Assembly: GCA_037127255.1 (NCBI GenBank)
Contig: JBANSL010000003.1
Location: 23,418,314-23,482,313, forward strand
DNA from: Persicaria tinctoria
Taxonomy: Eukaryota; Streptophyta; Magnoliopsida; Caryophyllales; Polygonaceae
Direction of reading: 5' to 3'
DNA length: 64,000 bases
How positions within the stretch are numbered: position 1 is the first letter of the stretch; each line of letters starts with the position of its first letter. Below the pieces are notes generated by a model, which saw nothing but the letters and a program-made list of their open reading frames with translations, was not told the DNA's origin and ran no database searches. This document shows positions 1 through 10,429 of this stretch, piece after piece. Made by a program: the position numbers and the translations under genes.

Positions 1-419
1 TTTAGGTGTCCATGATTTGGTTGAGCTTATGGATGAAAACTTTTGATTGTCTCTTCCGGAGCTCTTGCTTTTTGTCCCTTTCATTTGGACCTTCTTGCTT
101 TTAGACTCATCAACTTTTCCGAGCCTTTTGAATACCGGAGCTTTAGATTCACCACTTGTCAAGGCTGAATTAAGCCTTTGAAACACTAAAGGTTTATATT
201 CTTCACTTGTCGAAGCCATCTCAAGCCTTTGAAACACTGAAGATTTGGATACTTCATTTGTTGAGGCTAGCTCGAGTCTTTCAAATACAGAAGATTTCGG
301 TGCTTCACATGTAGAGGCTAGATCAAGCCTTTTAAACACCGAAGATTTAGGAGTTCCAGATAAAGCCGTCTCGAGCCTTTCAAATGCGGACACTCGAGGC
401 TCTATCGCACTTGCAGTTA
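1..419 (-). pseudogene. Gypsy gag-pol linker with 17-residue tandem repeats (runs off left edge)
   Basis: Read on the minus strand, this stretch encodes about six tandem copies of a 17-residue unit with core S-V-F-x-R-L-E. The repeat is visible as a 51-bp period: the unit start recurs at 130, 181, 232, 283 and 334, then at 382 (48 bp). It lies directly downstream of the gag ORF, in a different frame, so a one-base frameshift separates them between about 420 and 470. A repeated linker between gag and pol is known in plant Ty3/gypsy polyproteins. The reverse transcriptase that should follow would lie beyond position 1. Assignment to this element follows from strand and adjacency. Confidence 0.6.
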
Positions 420-3005
420 GAACACCCTCTTCGTATGAGATTTGGAAATTTTGACACAAGCCTCCTCGACAAGTTTTTGTGGTGCTTTACCCTTGAAAGA
501 GGGTTTTAGCTTTTGCACTTGAAAGTTATTCTTCTTGTGCGTTTTTGAAGCTTGGCCGAAGCTTGATTTATTTCCCTTTGATTTCTCTCTTGATTTTGAG
601 GAGAGAATTTGCTTCTTGGAGTGAAGAGTAATCTTTTTAACTCCTGCTTCATTTTCGTCCATGTCATTGGTCCATGAGACCATACAACATTGAGCGATGT
701 CTTTTTCATTCAAGGACTCTTCTTTTGAAATGTCATCTTTCACCAACGCTTTGAGAGGCAATGAAACCGCGGGGCTGCCCCCAGCTTCAATAGCCATAGC
801 ATATGTTTTTTCTGTTTGAGAAGACACTTGGAGTGAGGGAGTGGACTCTGCAACGTCTACCACTGAAATGGTATTTGCTGAAGCTGCTTGAGTTGAGGAT
901 GTTGCCCCCTCGATTTCAATTTCTCCTTTGTTAATCATCTCCTCTATGATATCTTTGAAGACGTAGCAATCTTTGATTGGATGACTAACGAGTTGATGAT
1001 ACGAGCAGTATTTTGGATCACTCGTTTTGCCAACCTCTTTTGGCCTTTTCGGCTCCGGGAGTGTAAAAAGTCTAGCACTCATCAATTCATCAAATATCCC
1101 TTGTACATCATCATCGTCAAAAGGATATTTCTTTTGCCTTCTTTCATGGCAGGTGAGTCTCTTGGATGGCTCCTTGGTTTTCTCTTTTATTTGAGCTTTG
1201 GAACCATTCTTGTTAACGAGTTCTCGATCATGTTTGACGAAAGTCGCCATGGACTCATCTTCATCTTGTACCTCATCGACATCAGTTGTGTTAGCCTCAC
1301 TATCTTGAGGCCTGTTGGATCCTCGTGCTAGTTGTTTTTCAACATTACACGCTTTAGATACCAACTCATTAAATGAACGAGGTACGACACTTCCAACATG
1401 TACCGCTAATTCTGGTATTAAGTTGTTGGTGCACATTTGAACGCACGCTTGTTCACTTAATTTCTCATGGCATTGGAGTCTTATACTCCTCCACCTAGCG
1501 ATGAAGTCGTTCGCGAGCTCGTTAGGCCTTTGATAGGTGTTTGCGAGATCTAGAATGGAAACTCTCGCTTTCGAGCTCAAAAACTGAGCTAGGAACTCTC
1601 TTTGTAGATCGTCCCATGTTTGAATCGACCCCGGTTGAAGTTGAGTGTACCAAGTGAATTCCGATCCTTTCAAAGATTGGACAAATTGCCTAATTAATAA
1701 GGCGTCATTTAAGGCAGTTTCACCACAAGCAGAATAAAAATGAGCTAGGTGCTCGCGGGGTGAACCGTGAAGGCCATCGAACTTTTCAAAGCTCGGTCTT
1801 TGGTAGCCCGGGGGAAATGGCATCGAATCATAGCGTGCTGGATATGGCTTTCTATATCCAAACACTTTTAGATTTTGTGATGCATAAGCTTCTTTTATCC
1901 CTTGAGCGACCATCTCTTTGATTTCTTGTGGAGTGATCGATGTGCTACCGCTTGACCCTTCACCATTTGGCCTTAATTGCTCTTGTCTATTTGCTTGAGC
2001 TTGAATATTTATTTGAGCGAGGAGTGATGCAATTTGAGCATCTTTTTCATCAAGCTTTCTTTGCAACTCTTGAAGCTGCTCTTCGATACTTGATGTGCTG
2101 GTAGTCAATACCGGAATCACATATGTTCCATCTCGTGAAATGTTTGCTTGAGATTTAACCATTGAAGCGTCTGAACTCGTTAGCTCCAACTGGTCTTTCT
2201 CTCTTGCATCCACTTTGGAGACTTGGCATATTTGTTTAACCTCCTTGCCCTTCTTGGCTCTTGAAGGCTTAACCTTTGTGGCCATGGGTTCCATCTCTTC
2301 CGAATATGAGGCCATGTTGACTTGTACAACCTCTCTCAGATAAATGAACATAGACCCAACGAGGATCCGACTTGGAGAAGCCACTTGTGGAATTTCTTCT
2401 GCCCCCTGCGATCTAAGAAGATCCTTTGCAAGGGTTGTACTGGCTCGCTCTAAATTTGATGAATGAGCTAGCACAAAAAGAGGTCTTGTCTTGTCGCGTT
2501 GAGATCCACAGTTGCGTCCCCTTCTCTTCATGGATATGGGTGCCTTCTTGGCAATGGAGACGGTTTGTGCAGACGTTGCGATCAACCCCTCATTCTTCTT
2601 GATGACACGAATGATGGGCCTTTGAGTGACTTCTTTAGTTGGCTTTGAGCCTTTATAACCTCCCTCCTGCATTTTGAGCTTGTTGCAGATGGATTGGTTG
2701 TTGAACTTGTTGTCGCCGAGTAAGGTGATCTTGAGCTTCCTGCCCCCATGGCTTGAAAGGGTTGTAGGCTTCATGCCCCCTTCCCCTGAAAGCGTTGCGA
2801 GAGAACTGGACACCCACCCGGCGACGGTCTGATTCTCCAGAGCTTGAAGAGCCCCAAAGATGTTGTTGACCGGGATCGTTGCAGACATTGAGTCCCGGGT
2901 GATGTCACAGTGAGCTTCGAATGATCTTTTCTTGATCCAGCGACCTCCTTTGATGATGAAGGTTGTTGGAAGCTCGTTGACGTTGACAATCACTTTTGGT
3001 GCCAT
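417..3005 (-). CDS. Ty3/gypsy retrotransposon gag polyprotein (862 aa)
   Basis: This ORF encodes the structural Gag protein that forms the cytoplasmic virus-like particle of an LTR retrotransposon. The start is the ATG at 3005, just inside the primer-binding region. About 300 N-terminal residues are lysine-rich and low complexity. A glutamine-rich coiled-coil-like segment follows near residues 305-340. The retrotransposon gag domain lies at roughly 400-560 (motifs FEKFDGLHGSPREHLAHF, GSEFTWYTQL, DLANTYQRPNELANDFIARW). After it come acidic and lysine-rich linkers and CSYHQLVSHPIKDCYVF, a degenerate knuckle-like motif. The domain set fits the Tat-like lineage. The frame stops at 417 while the downstream linker continues in another frame, so the copy is probably inactive unless programmed shifting is used. 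Confidence 0.85.
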   Translation of the reverse strand: MAPKVIVNVNELPTTFIIKGGRWIKKRSFEAHCDITRDSMSATIPVNNIFGALQALENQTVAGWVSSSLATLSGEGGMKPTTLSSHGGRKLKITLLGDNKFNNQSICNKLKMQEGGYKGSKPTKEVTQRPIIRVIKKNEGLIATSAQTVSIAKKAPISMKRRGRNCGSQRDKTRPLFVLAHSSNLERASTTLAKDLLRSQGAEEIPQVASPSRILVGSMFIYLREVVQVNMASYSEEMEPMATKVKPSRAKKGKEVKQICQVSKVDAREKDQLELTSSDASMVKSQANISRDGTYVIPVLTTSTSSIEEQLQELQRKLDEKDAQIASLLAQINIQAQANRQEQLRPNGEGSSGSTSITPQEIKEMVAQGIKEAYASQNLKVFGYRKPYPARYDSMPFPPGYQRPSFEKFDGLHGSPREHLAHFYSACGETALNDALLIRQFVQSLKGSEFTWYTQLQPGSIQTWDDLQREFLAQFLSSKARVSILDLANTYQRPNELANDFIARWRSIRLQCHEKLSEQACVQMCTNNLIPELAVHVGSVVPRSFNELVSKACNVEKQLARGSNRPQDSEANTTDVDEVQDEDESMATFVKHDRELVNKNGSKAQIKEKTKEPSKRLTCHERRQKKYPFDDDDVQGIFDELMSARLFTLPEPKRPKEVGKTSDPKYCSYHQLVSHPIKDCYVFKDIIEEMINKGEIEIEGATSSTQAASANTISVVDVAESTPSLQVSSQTEKTYAMAIEAGGSPAVSLPLKALVKDDISKEESLNEKDIAQCCMVSWTNDMDENEAGVKKITLHSKKQILSSKSREKSKGNKSSFGQASKTHKKNNFQVQKLKPSFKGKAPQKLVEEACVKISKSHTKRVF

Positions 3006-3075
3006 TTTGTACCTTTAAAAAAAGATATAACCATGTATTAGTATAAATACAACTAAGAGATGAAAAGGCAAAAAG

Positions 3076-3800
3076 GGTCCCACTAGGCGTGCCAAAAATA
3101 TGTTGAAAAAAAATGCGCGAATAATCGTACAACACATTTTATTTGATTTTTTAATATTTGAGTTCGACCCCTTTTGGTTATCCTCTTGATTCGAAGTTGT
3201 ACCGATACCAAGATTTGAATGGTTTTGGTGATTTGGGCTGCACCCGAATTTTGGCGGGTTACCTACGTATCTCTTGGGAGAGAATCAAGCCTCACGTAGT
3301 TCAGAGTGTTTGAATTTGTGTGTTTTATCACCTTTGAGGTTTTCATGCATCATTGGATCGTATTAGGACCCACCTTCTCGGAAGGATAGCCCTAACATAA
3401 ATCACACTATCATATGCATGAGATTTTCTCGTGTATCACCCGAATGAATTGAGCACACTTTCTCGGAAGGGTTTCCCAACTCAACGACTATCACTTACAC
3501 GGAAAATCATGTGTATTTAATTTAGATTTAATTTTAACCCCATTTTCATTTTAAAAGTGAATTTAGGGATTAGCGACTGTACTCGACATATTTTGAGATT
3601 TAATATCGGGTTACCTACGTAGCCGTTTTTACGGCGTCAATTCTTTACGTAGTTCTAAACGAACCGATTTAATTTTTATGGATTGACGATTGTACCTGAC
3701 GAGCAATAAGCTTTATGTCGAGCTACCTACGTACCCGTTTGGACGGGATCAAATCATCCGTAGTTCTTTTAGAAACCAAGTTTGATTTGGTTTTAAAAAA
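3076..3800 (-). mobile_element. 5' LTR (partial) and primer-binding site of the gypsy element
   Basis: On the minus strand the LTR ends in CA (TG at 3101 on the plus strand). Six bases further in is a PBS-like site at 3076-3094, TGGCACGCCTAGTGGGACC. The LTR runs rightward to about 3800, where a foldback element begins; its outer end is not visible, so the LTR is truncated or interrupted. It contains three copies of a CTACGTA...TACGTAG block (see the separate repeat). The tRNA that would pair with the PBS was not determined. Confidence 0.6.
3259..3766. repeat. Three LTR repeat units with complementary but different hairpin stems
   Basis: Units at 3259-3302, 3611-3655 and 3724-3766 all start TACCTACGTA and end (T/A)CGTAGTTC. 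Each holds a short inverted repeat at the same place, with different stem bases: CTCT/AGAG, GCCGT/ACGGC and CCCGT/ACGGG. Shared frame with compensating stem changes suggests selection on structure or a conserved palindromic binding site. Confidence 0.7.
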
Positions 3801-3803
3801 TTG

Positions 3804-4676
3804 GGAAAATGACCAAAAATAATACGAACTATCAACGGTGAACCAAAAATAATACGAACTTTCAAAATTACCAATTCATATACAAACTATAACCCATTAA
3901 ACCAAAATTGATATAGGGTCTAAAATTCACAAACTCTAAATTTATTTGAACTCAATAGATAATTAATAATAAATTGTGGTTAAATTTGTAAAATTCATAA
4001 TTTAATTAACTTCCCAAATCCAAATCGGTAGAACTTGAAGCAACAACCAACAGTTGAAGCTTTGAAGCCGGCAATGGCGGATCTGCAACATGAGTCAGGT
4101 CGGCGGCAACCAGACGGCCGGCGGCGAGACCACGGGATGACGACCCAGCCGACGACGACCTTCTAGGAAACTGGTTGCTTTCAATGGGGGTCGAGCGCAC
4201 CCAGCCGGCGATGGCGCCCTGCAACACGATTGAGGTCGATTTCAAGCCGTTCCGACTCTTTCCTTGTCGATTTCGGCTCGTTTGGGTGTTGGTGGGTGGT
4301 CTGCTTCTCTGCGCTCAACCTCCTTCCTCCTGGGTGGGTTTTCCTTCATCCTCCTGGGTGGGTCATCGTCGCCTTTCATGGTGTCTCCGGTCTGGAAGAC
4401 CCATCCCTCCCTAAGGTTTCTTTTCGCTCGTCGCCTGGCCTTATTGTGGGGTAGGGCTATGCGATTGGTGGATGTCCGGTCGCTCCTGTGGTCTCTCCGC
4501 CGGCCGTCTGGTTGCCGCCGACCTGATTCGTGTTGCCGGTCCGCCATTGCCGCTTCAAAGCTTCACCTGTTGCTTCAAGTTCTAACGATGGGAAGTTAAT
4601 TATATTATGAATTTTACAAATTTGACCACAATTTTTTATTAATTATCTATTGAGTCCAAATAAATGTAGAGTTTTC
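3804..4676. mobile_element. Truncated foldback (Mutator-like) element
   Basis: The left arm at 3926-4133 and right arm at 4488-4676 are long imperfect inverted repeats that include both AT-rich and GC-rich parts. The loop is 4134-4487. The outer left end at 3804-3925 carries the repeated CCAAAAATAATACGAACT motif, and its order of motifs matches the terminus of the element at 9071-10214. The matching right terminus is absent, so the element is truncated on that side. No transposase is encoded. Short ORFs in the loop look like by-products of the GC-rich sequence. Confidence 0.6.
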
Positions 4677-4783
4677 ACATTCAACTGATTTTCTTTACTT
4701 GTGATTTTAGGGTTTTCAATTTGTGCCATTTTGAGACGTTTTGGTTTTTGTGACCGAAAGAGGAAGCTGATTTGAGGCTTGGG

Positions 4784-5617
4784 ATGGCTGAGAACGATCA
4801 ATCCAAGAGAAAGCCGCTCAACAAAGAACCTTCAATTAGGTATGTTGATTTCTAGATATTTTAATCCAAAATTTGCCTCTCTGATTTTTTTGTTAATCGT
4901 TCATCTTATGCCATTAAATCGGAACTTGTCGCCCCAATTGGAACTTTTCCCTTCTTGCAATCTCTCATTACGCCTGGCGTTTATGTGTTCGTCAGTACTC
5001 AGTTTGGACAATTTTGGGCAAACTTTCTGATTTGATATTTTGCCCACTGAATTTAGTTCCAGTTTCTGAATTAATCGGCCTCATTTGTTAAAACTTCATT
5101 TGGGGAAATTTTAGCAGAACTTAACCTTTGATTAGAGCATAACTTAGCCCTTAATTGGAACTTCATTATGGTTGCGATGGAAATTTTTTTTACAGCTTGT
5201 CTGAGATTACTGGTTGGCCTATTTAGAAAAATTGGACAGCATTTCGCCCTCTTTTAGGGCGATTTGATGATCCCAGAATCCAAACCCTTTCTTAAACCTC
5301 AATGCTTTATAAAAGTCGATTCCGGGGATCAACTTCCTGCAACGGTTGAGTTCTTCTAGGCAAATTTATGATTCCGAAACCCAAACCCTTACTAAAGCTC
5401 AATGCTTTGCAAGGGGGGGTTTCGAGAGCCATGAAATCTACCTTGTTTGATTCTTCTTCTCTACTGCAGTAGCTTTGTTGTTGGATTTGTTTGCTGATGC
5501 GTATGTATTTGTGTTTGCAAGTTTGAGACTCCTTCAAGAGGAAAGAAGAAGGAAGCTTTTATGAAGAGATGGAAGCCGGCCAAAAGAAACCGTCCGAAGA
5601 AAGCCACCCCGAAGTAA
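4784..5617 (+). CDS. Candidate small two-exon host gene, lysine/arginine-rich product (51 aa)
   Basis: I do not recognise this gene. Exon 1 would be 4784-4843 (ATG at 4784, ending after codon TAT before GTTGAT) and exon 2 5522-5617, after an acceptor TTTGTGTTTGCAAG. Both boundaries are phase 0. The joined frame gives 51 residues with no internal stop and ends in TAA at 5615. The C-terminal half is strongly basic (GKKKEAFMKRWKPAKRNRPK), like a nuclear or ribosome-associated peptide. An overlapping donor (AG|GTATG at 4839) would give a different frame with an early stop. The intron of about 680 bp is T-rich. The gene starts about 110 bp right of the truncated foldback end. No function is claimed; it could also be a fragment. 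Confidence 0.35.
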
Positions 5618-5929
5618 CTGTTTGTAATGTTTATATAGGGTGAAAATAGCACAGTTATCCTCCTCCCACGTTTTGCAATTGTTTTTTTTTTAACTGCTTT
5701 TGACGTGGTTTTTTTTTGTAACTGTAATCAAAGAGAAGTTATTAACTTAACTTCTGCTCAGATTTTGTTGGGCCTTTTTGCTTCACATGGATTTGGGCCT
5801 CACTTCTTAACTTAAATAAAAGGTCCAATTCTCTTAATATCATTGTATTAAGCTTTTATGCCTAAATGGAGAAAATGTATCACATACTTATATATTTAAG
5901 AAAGATGTGATGATTTTTTTTTTATCAAA

Positions 5930-7020
5930 TCATGAATTCAATTGATTCACGAAAATTTACCCTCCAACACATTTGATGGCTTTTTGCTAAACCATGTCAT
6001 CATCATTTGGTGTACATACGTGTTGAACTTCTGGTTCACATTCATTCATCCGCGGATCCCAAGTGATATAAAGAGAAGTTGCTATCATGCAATCTCTTTC
6101 TTAACATAGTCTCATTTCCTCTCCCCCTAAATACCGAGCATTTGATCACCTTTATAAAGCTCGAGGTATTTGATATCATTAGGGACTCAACACCCATGTA
6201 TCATTCAACTTCTTTGTGGTCTTTTAGTTAATTGTGGAGGAGGCCTTGGAACATATACTCTCTTCTGGAGATAATTTGGGAGAAGGTAGTGTCAAATTCG
6301 AAATGCAAAATTGCATGGGCCCATTTGACTAATGACTCTTCTAGGTCGTTGTGAGCTACTATATGCTCCACAAACATTCTCTACATTTTCATATGACCAA
6401 TGTGTTAAGCATCTATATTGGAATAACATTGGTCCATATGCCGACGTTGTATGTTCGTAGTTGTCTCATTAATCACTCGGTCAAGAGACATAAGAGACTT
6501 TGCATTTACTCTTTATTATAGACGATCTTGTTATTATTTTTCCAAGATAACAATTCGTACATGTATGGTCACCCTTATTGAGGATCTTCTAGTCCTTTTG
6601 GTGGGTATTCATGTGAATTTCAATGATCTTGCCAATCATTGTTTTTCTTGAGCGACCAAATGCCACAAAGAATAAGATTTTATCATCAACTAACTTCTAG
6701 TTAATTAGTGATATCATAAGTTTCAATGGTAAAACATTATAACCATTGAACTTTGTATATGGTGATCCATTTATTTAATCAGATGTCGTTAACTGGGTAT
6801 TTTCAGAACTTCTGTTGGTGTCATAATACAGGTATGGAACTAATGACCAACTACATGTATTCATTAGATACACTTTATCCTTATTCATAATGTTCTTCGG
6901 GACATTAGAATTAACCGTACAATGATGACCTAGTTATAAGCCACGACAATAACATTGGTTGCGCGCTTAACCATTACCTCTTTTACACCCTCTACAAGAG
7001 GGGCATGCTTCGGGCAATGC
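5930..7020 (-). pseudogene. Decayed Ty1/copia gag-integrase region
   Basis: Minus-strand translation with several stops and frame changes still shows copia signatures in the expected order. A degenerate gag zinc knuckle (CY-CRG...GH-HC) lies near 6900-6960. A gag-pre-integrase segment (ILNKGDHTCTNCYLGKIITR-like) lies near 6540-6600. An integrase C-terminal segment (VYVPRPPPQLTKRPQRS, IKYLELYKGDQ) lies near 6130-6250. These resemble the plant copia family whose PBS reads TTATCAGCACG, and such a PBS with LTR lies upstream on the same strand at 8855-8870. No reverse transcriptase is evident to the left. The coding region is beyond function. Confidence 0.5.
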
Positions 7021-7389
7021 TTAGAGGATTGTCAGGAAGTGGCCTTGTAAACCGGATCATGTTTTGTGGTTATTTATATTGGTTGTACTAACCAAATTAA
7101 AATAGTTCTGAATATGCCATAACCCATATTCCATATACTTCTTCAAGAGTACAAATGTTTAAAATAAGATCTTATACTCTTCTAGCGTTTATAAGAATAT
7201 GAAATTAGAGTCTTCAAGCTCTTATGCATGCTTTGATGTAAACTCATAATATGGTGCATTAAGGGAATAATAATAATAAAACTATGTAAAAGATAATACT
7301 AAATAGTAAAGCATACTACTATTAAGAAACATGAATATCAACTTCCGAGTGACAAGAAAGTTGGCTATAGATCTTCAAGAACTTTTTAT

Positions 7390-7920
7390 CACCTACGTCA
7401 GGAGGTGGTATTCTTATATACAATTTTATCGTTTACTGCAGGAAACTGATGGAGAAAACATTAATGACCATAGTTGATTTGCTTCTCTGACTATACGAAT
7501 CATCACTACAAGGATGATGTTTACCGGTTCATCCCTACGAGGGTGAGGTTTATCTACTTCAAAATTCGTTTATCTACTTCGGGAGATGTGTCCGTTCATT
7601 TACTTCGGGAAATGAGTCCGTTCATTTGCTTCGGGAAATGAGTCCGTTCATTTGCTTTGGGAAATGAGTCCGTTCATTTGCCTCGGGAAATGAGTCCGTT
7701 CATTTGCTTCAGGAAATGAGTCCGTTCATTTGCTTCGGGAAATGAGTGTGATACTAATTTATTCAATTGATTCAACCACTTCGGGGATCGAAATTATTTA
7801 TTCGATTGATTCAACCACTTCAGGGATTGAAATTTGTTCGATTAGTTCAACTACTTCAGGGGTTGATATAATTTATGTTTGCACATCATCTTCGAAGATG
7901 TGTTTATATACTTCATTGGG
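7390..7920. repeat. Array of short inverted repeats with conserved ACTTCGGG loop, including six 26-bp tandem units
   Basis: The centre is a tandem repeat of period 26, with TCCG recurring at 7591, 7617, 7643, 7669, 7695 and 7721. Each unit contains CATTT-GCTTCGGG-AAATG, a five-base stem around a C(T)TCGGG loop. Flanking units keep a related loop but change both stem sides: CACCT/AGGTG, GTTT/AAAC, CATCA/TGATG, ATCT/AGAT, TTCAA/TTGAA, TCAAC/GTTGA and CACATC/GATGTG. A 64-aa ORF across 7730-7924 (YSIDSTTSGIEI repeats) is a by-product. The array lies inside the decayed copia element. Its role is unknown. Confidence 0.75.
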
Positions 7921-7924
7921 GTAA

Positions 7925-8854
7925 ACTATGTAACCCTGAAAGTTTTAGGCCGTTTTACATAATTATATAAAATATATGGGTAAATCTGAGATTTTAAAGA
8001 AATTTCGGGTTGCTTTTGCAATTACTAAAAAAACATTGCAGACCTTTTCTTCTTCCTCGTTGAATTCACAGTGGCGGTGATCGACGGTCGGTTGTTCTGG
8101 GCTCTCCCTTGCGTTACAGATCCAACCCAACACCAAGCTACCGGCTATGCTTCATCGTCCGCCCTTTCTTGCCCCGATACTGCTCAAGTCGAGGCTCGCA
8201 TGGAGGTCGACAGCGTCGCCTCACCATCGGCAGTTCCGGCATCGAAGACCTGCGGAGGCCCGTTTGCTTTCCTCCAAGAGACTATGAGTCCTGCACACAA
8301 TAATCGAACACCAATTACTCACAAATCACAATTACAAACTCAATAGGATTATTTAACCCTTGAATAATAATCGATCGGTGGATCCAGGTTTGCAGATCTG
8401 AGGAGGCGTCAAGACGGTGGTTTTCGAGGCCGTCCATCCTCGATTTGCTGGAGTGCTCGATGGTGTTCGGGGCTACGGTTTCAAAGGAGGATCGGAGGAC
8501 CACATCCCACGGGTGGCGCGCACTCCCCTTCTCCGCCCGTCTCTCTCTGCCGCTGTCTCTTGGATGGAAGACAGCACCGGCCAGTTTCAAGTGCAAATCT
8601 TCGGCCGGTGACTTGATAAGACCAAGGGGACCTTAAGAGATTCTAGTATCGGTGTGACGTTGTTGATTCTTAGCAACAGCAAGTCAACAAGTATGATGTG
8701 CAGCATTTGGAGAGAATCACCATGGCTCACGACCAAGATTTCACAACCTTTTCTCTTTACCGAAGCAAACTAGGGATTAACCCTCTGAGCATGTTCGGTT
8801 CAATTAAAAAAAAAAGACGATGGGACGATGATGGACATAAATCAAATTGAGGCG
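7925..8854. other. No recognisable gene; GC-rich internal part of the copia remnant
   Basis: Between the hairpin array and the PBS there is no gag N-terminus I can recognise on either strand. 8050-8640 is GC-rich and contains overlapping short ORFs on both strands without known motifs. It could be captured host sequence or unrelated insertion DNA inside the element. Confidence 0.4.
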
Positions 8855-10249
8855 ATCGTGCTGATAACGTGTTGTAATATAACGAAGAACAAGAGAGTAC
8901 GTAGGAGACATAGGAGAGATTTCTATTCATTTTTGTGTTCCTTCATAGAAGATTTACATGTCTTTATATAGACAAGAAAGCAAAATATCAAAGGATGGCT
9001 TTATGGTGGAGGTTTAAGGGAGGTGAACCATCCATCCAAAAAGTGGTTTCATAACATAATTGACATTAAAGGAATAATTACTCAAAATAATACGAAGTAT
9101 CAACTATTAACCAAAAATAATAAGAAATTTAAAATTCACCAACTCATGTACAAACTATACCAATATTAACTGAAAACAATACGACTTTAAATTCCAATCA
9201 GTTTTCAAACTAAAATGCTGATGTAGCATCCGGGGAAAATATATTGGGCTCAAAATAAAATAAACAAGAAAAGTGGGTGATATATTGTAAATTATATTTG
9301 CAAGCCTTCAACCCGTCATCTTCCTCCTCGCTACTTTGAGCAAGAGTGGCAATGGTGACAAAGACACGTCGGCGAGGACGGCGGTTGCTGGCAACAGAAG
9401 GGTGGCGAGGAGTCCGTTGACTGGAGATACGACGACAACCGCATGCTCTAATGACCACTAGGGTCGCCGCTGACGCAAGGTGGGGAAGGTTAAAAAAATG
9501 TCGAAAATCTCATGCATAAGGTTGTGGTGAAACAGAATATGAAACATCAAATTGAATATGTTTTTATCTTCCTTTTGATTTTAAGAAGCTCACTATGTTC
9601 TCAATTTACAATGACAACGTCGATTTCCATCCCAATTCGACAAAGGTAATTTTTTTAGGGTTTTCGAATTTTGATGAAATTGGGGGTAAATTGGAATTGA
9701 AATCAATCAATAGAGATTCTATCACACTAGAAATTGAATTTCCGACCATTTCGGTGTTGAGTACATGTGATTTGGAGTTGAATTGGCAAAACCGCCATGG
9801 GAGACGTCTCATTGCTTGCGCAGATCGACCTGGTCCGAGGAAGCGGATGGAGTTTATTCTCGTCGCCATCAGATTCGCCCCACCACATTGAATCTGCTGC
9901 CAACAATTGTTGTTTGGTTGACGACATCTTCACTGTGTGTACTTATTGTCACCGATGACCGACCCCACTATAGTGAGGAAGAAGAAGAAGTCGGGCCATG
10001 CCTCTCACTGTCTTGAATTGGTAATTTACAATGGCCCACATAACTTTCTTGTTTATTTTATTTTGAACCCAAAAATATTTTCGGAGATCGGAAATTGAAG
10101 TCATATTGTTTTCGGTTAATATTGGCATAGTTTGTACATGGGTTTGTTGAATTTAAAGTTCGTATTATTTTTCGTTAAAAGTTGATACTTCGTATTATTT
10201 TGAGTAATTTTTCCGACATTAAATGAGCAAAAAGGCTTCTTTTACTAAC
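8855..10249 (-). mobile_element. Copia 5' LTR with PBS, interrupted by a Mutator-like element
   Basis: Plus-strand TGTTGTAATATAACG at 8870 is the minus-strand LTR end (CAACA), followed by the PBS motif AACACGTTATCAGCACGA, which is typical of one plant copia family. The other LTR end is probably ACTAACA at about 10249. Removing the insertion at 9071-10214 and one target copy leaves an LTR of about 230 bp. The LTR carries a TATA-like stretch (ctttatatagac). It would belong to the decayed copia element at 5930-8854. Confidence 0.55.
9071..10214. mobile_element. Non-autonomous Mutator-like foldback element with 9-bp TSD
   Basis: The element is bounded by a perfect 9-bp direct repeat GACATTAAA at 9062-9070 and 10215-10223. 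Its terminal inverted repeats begin GGAA(T/A)AATTACTCAAAATAA and continue as imperfect inverted repeats for about 250 bp into each side. Nine-bp duplications and long TIRs are hallmarks of the Mutator superfamily. The inner 9300-10000 region encodes only short ORFs (such as 98 aa at 9595-9891) with no transposase. Its outer 100 bp are shared with the truncated element at 3804. It lies inside a copia LTR. Confidence 0.85.
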
Positions 10250-10429
10250 AGGTAGGTAGGTCTAGATAGATGTATCAATAAGATACAAATAGATAAACCC
10301 AGTTTTATCTAAATTAAGTATATTAATAAAGCTCACAGCTAAATCAATTAGATTCAAGACATCTCAACAGACTTAAAGCCCGCAATGGAAATCAGGCGCA
10401 ATTATGTTATGTACTCATCCGACTTTAAT

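Noticed and set aside
7590..7750. Possible CRISPR-like array
   Set aside because: The 26-bp units are directly adjacent without unique spacers, and the DNA is plant nuclear.
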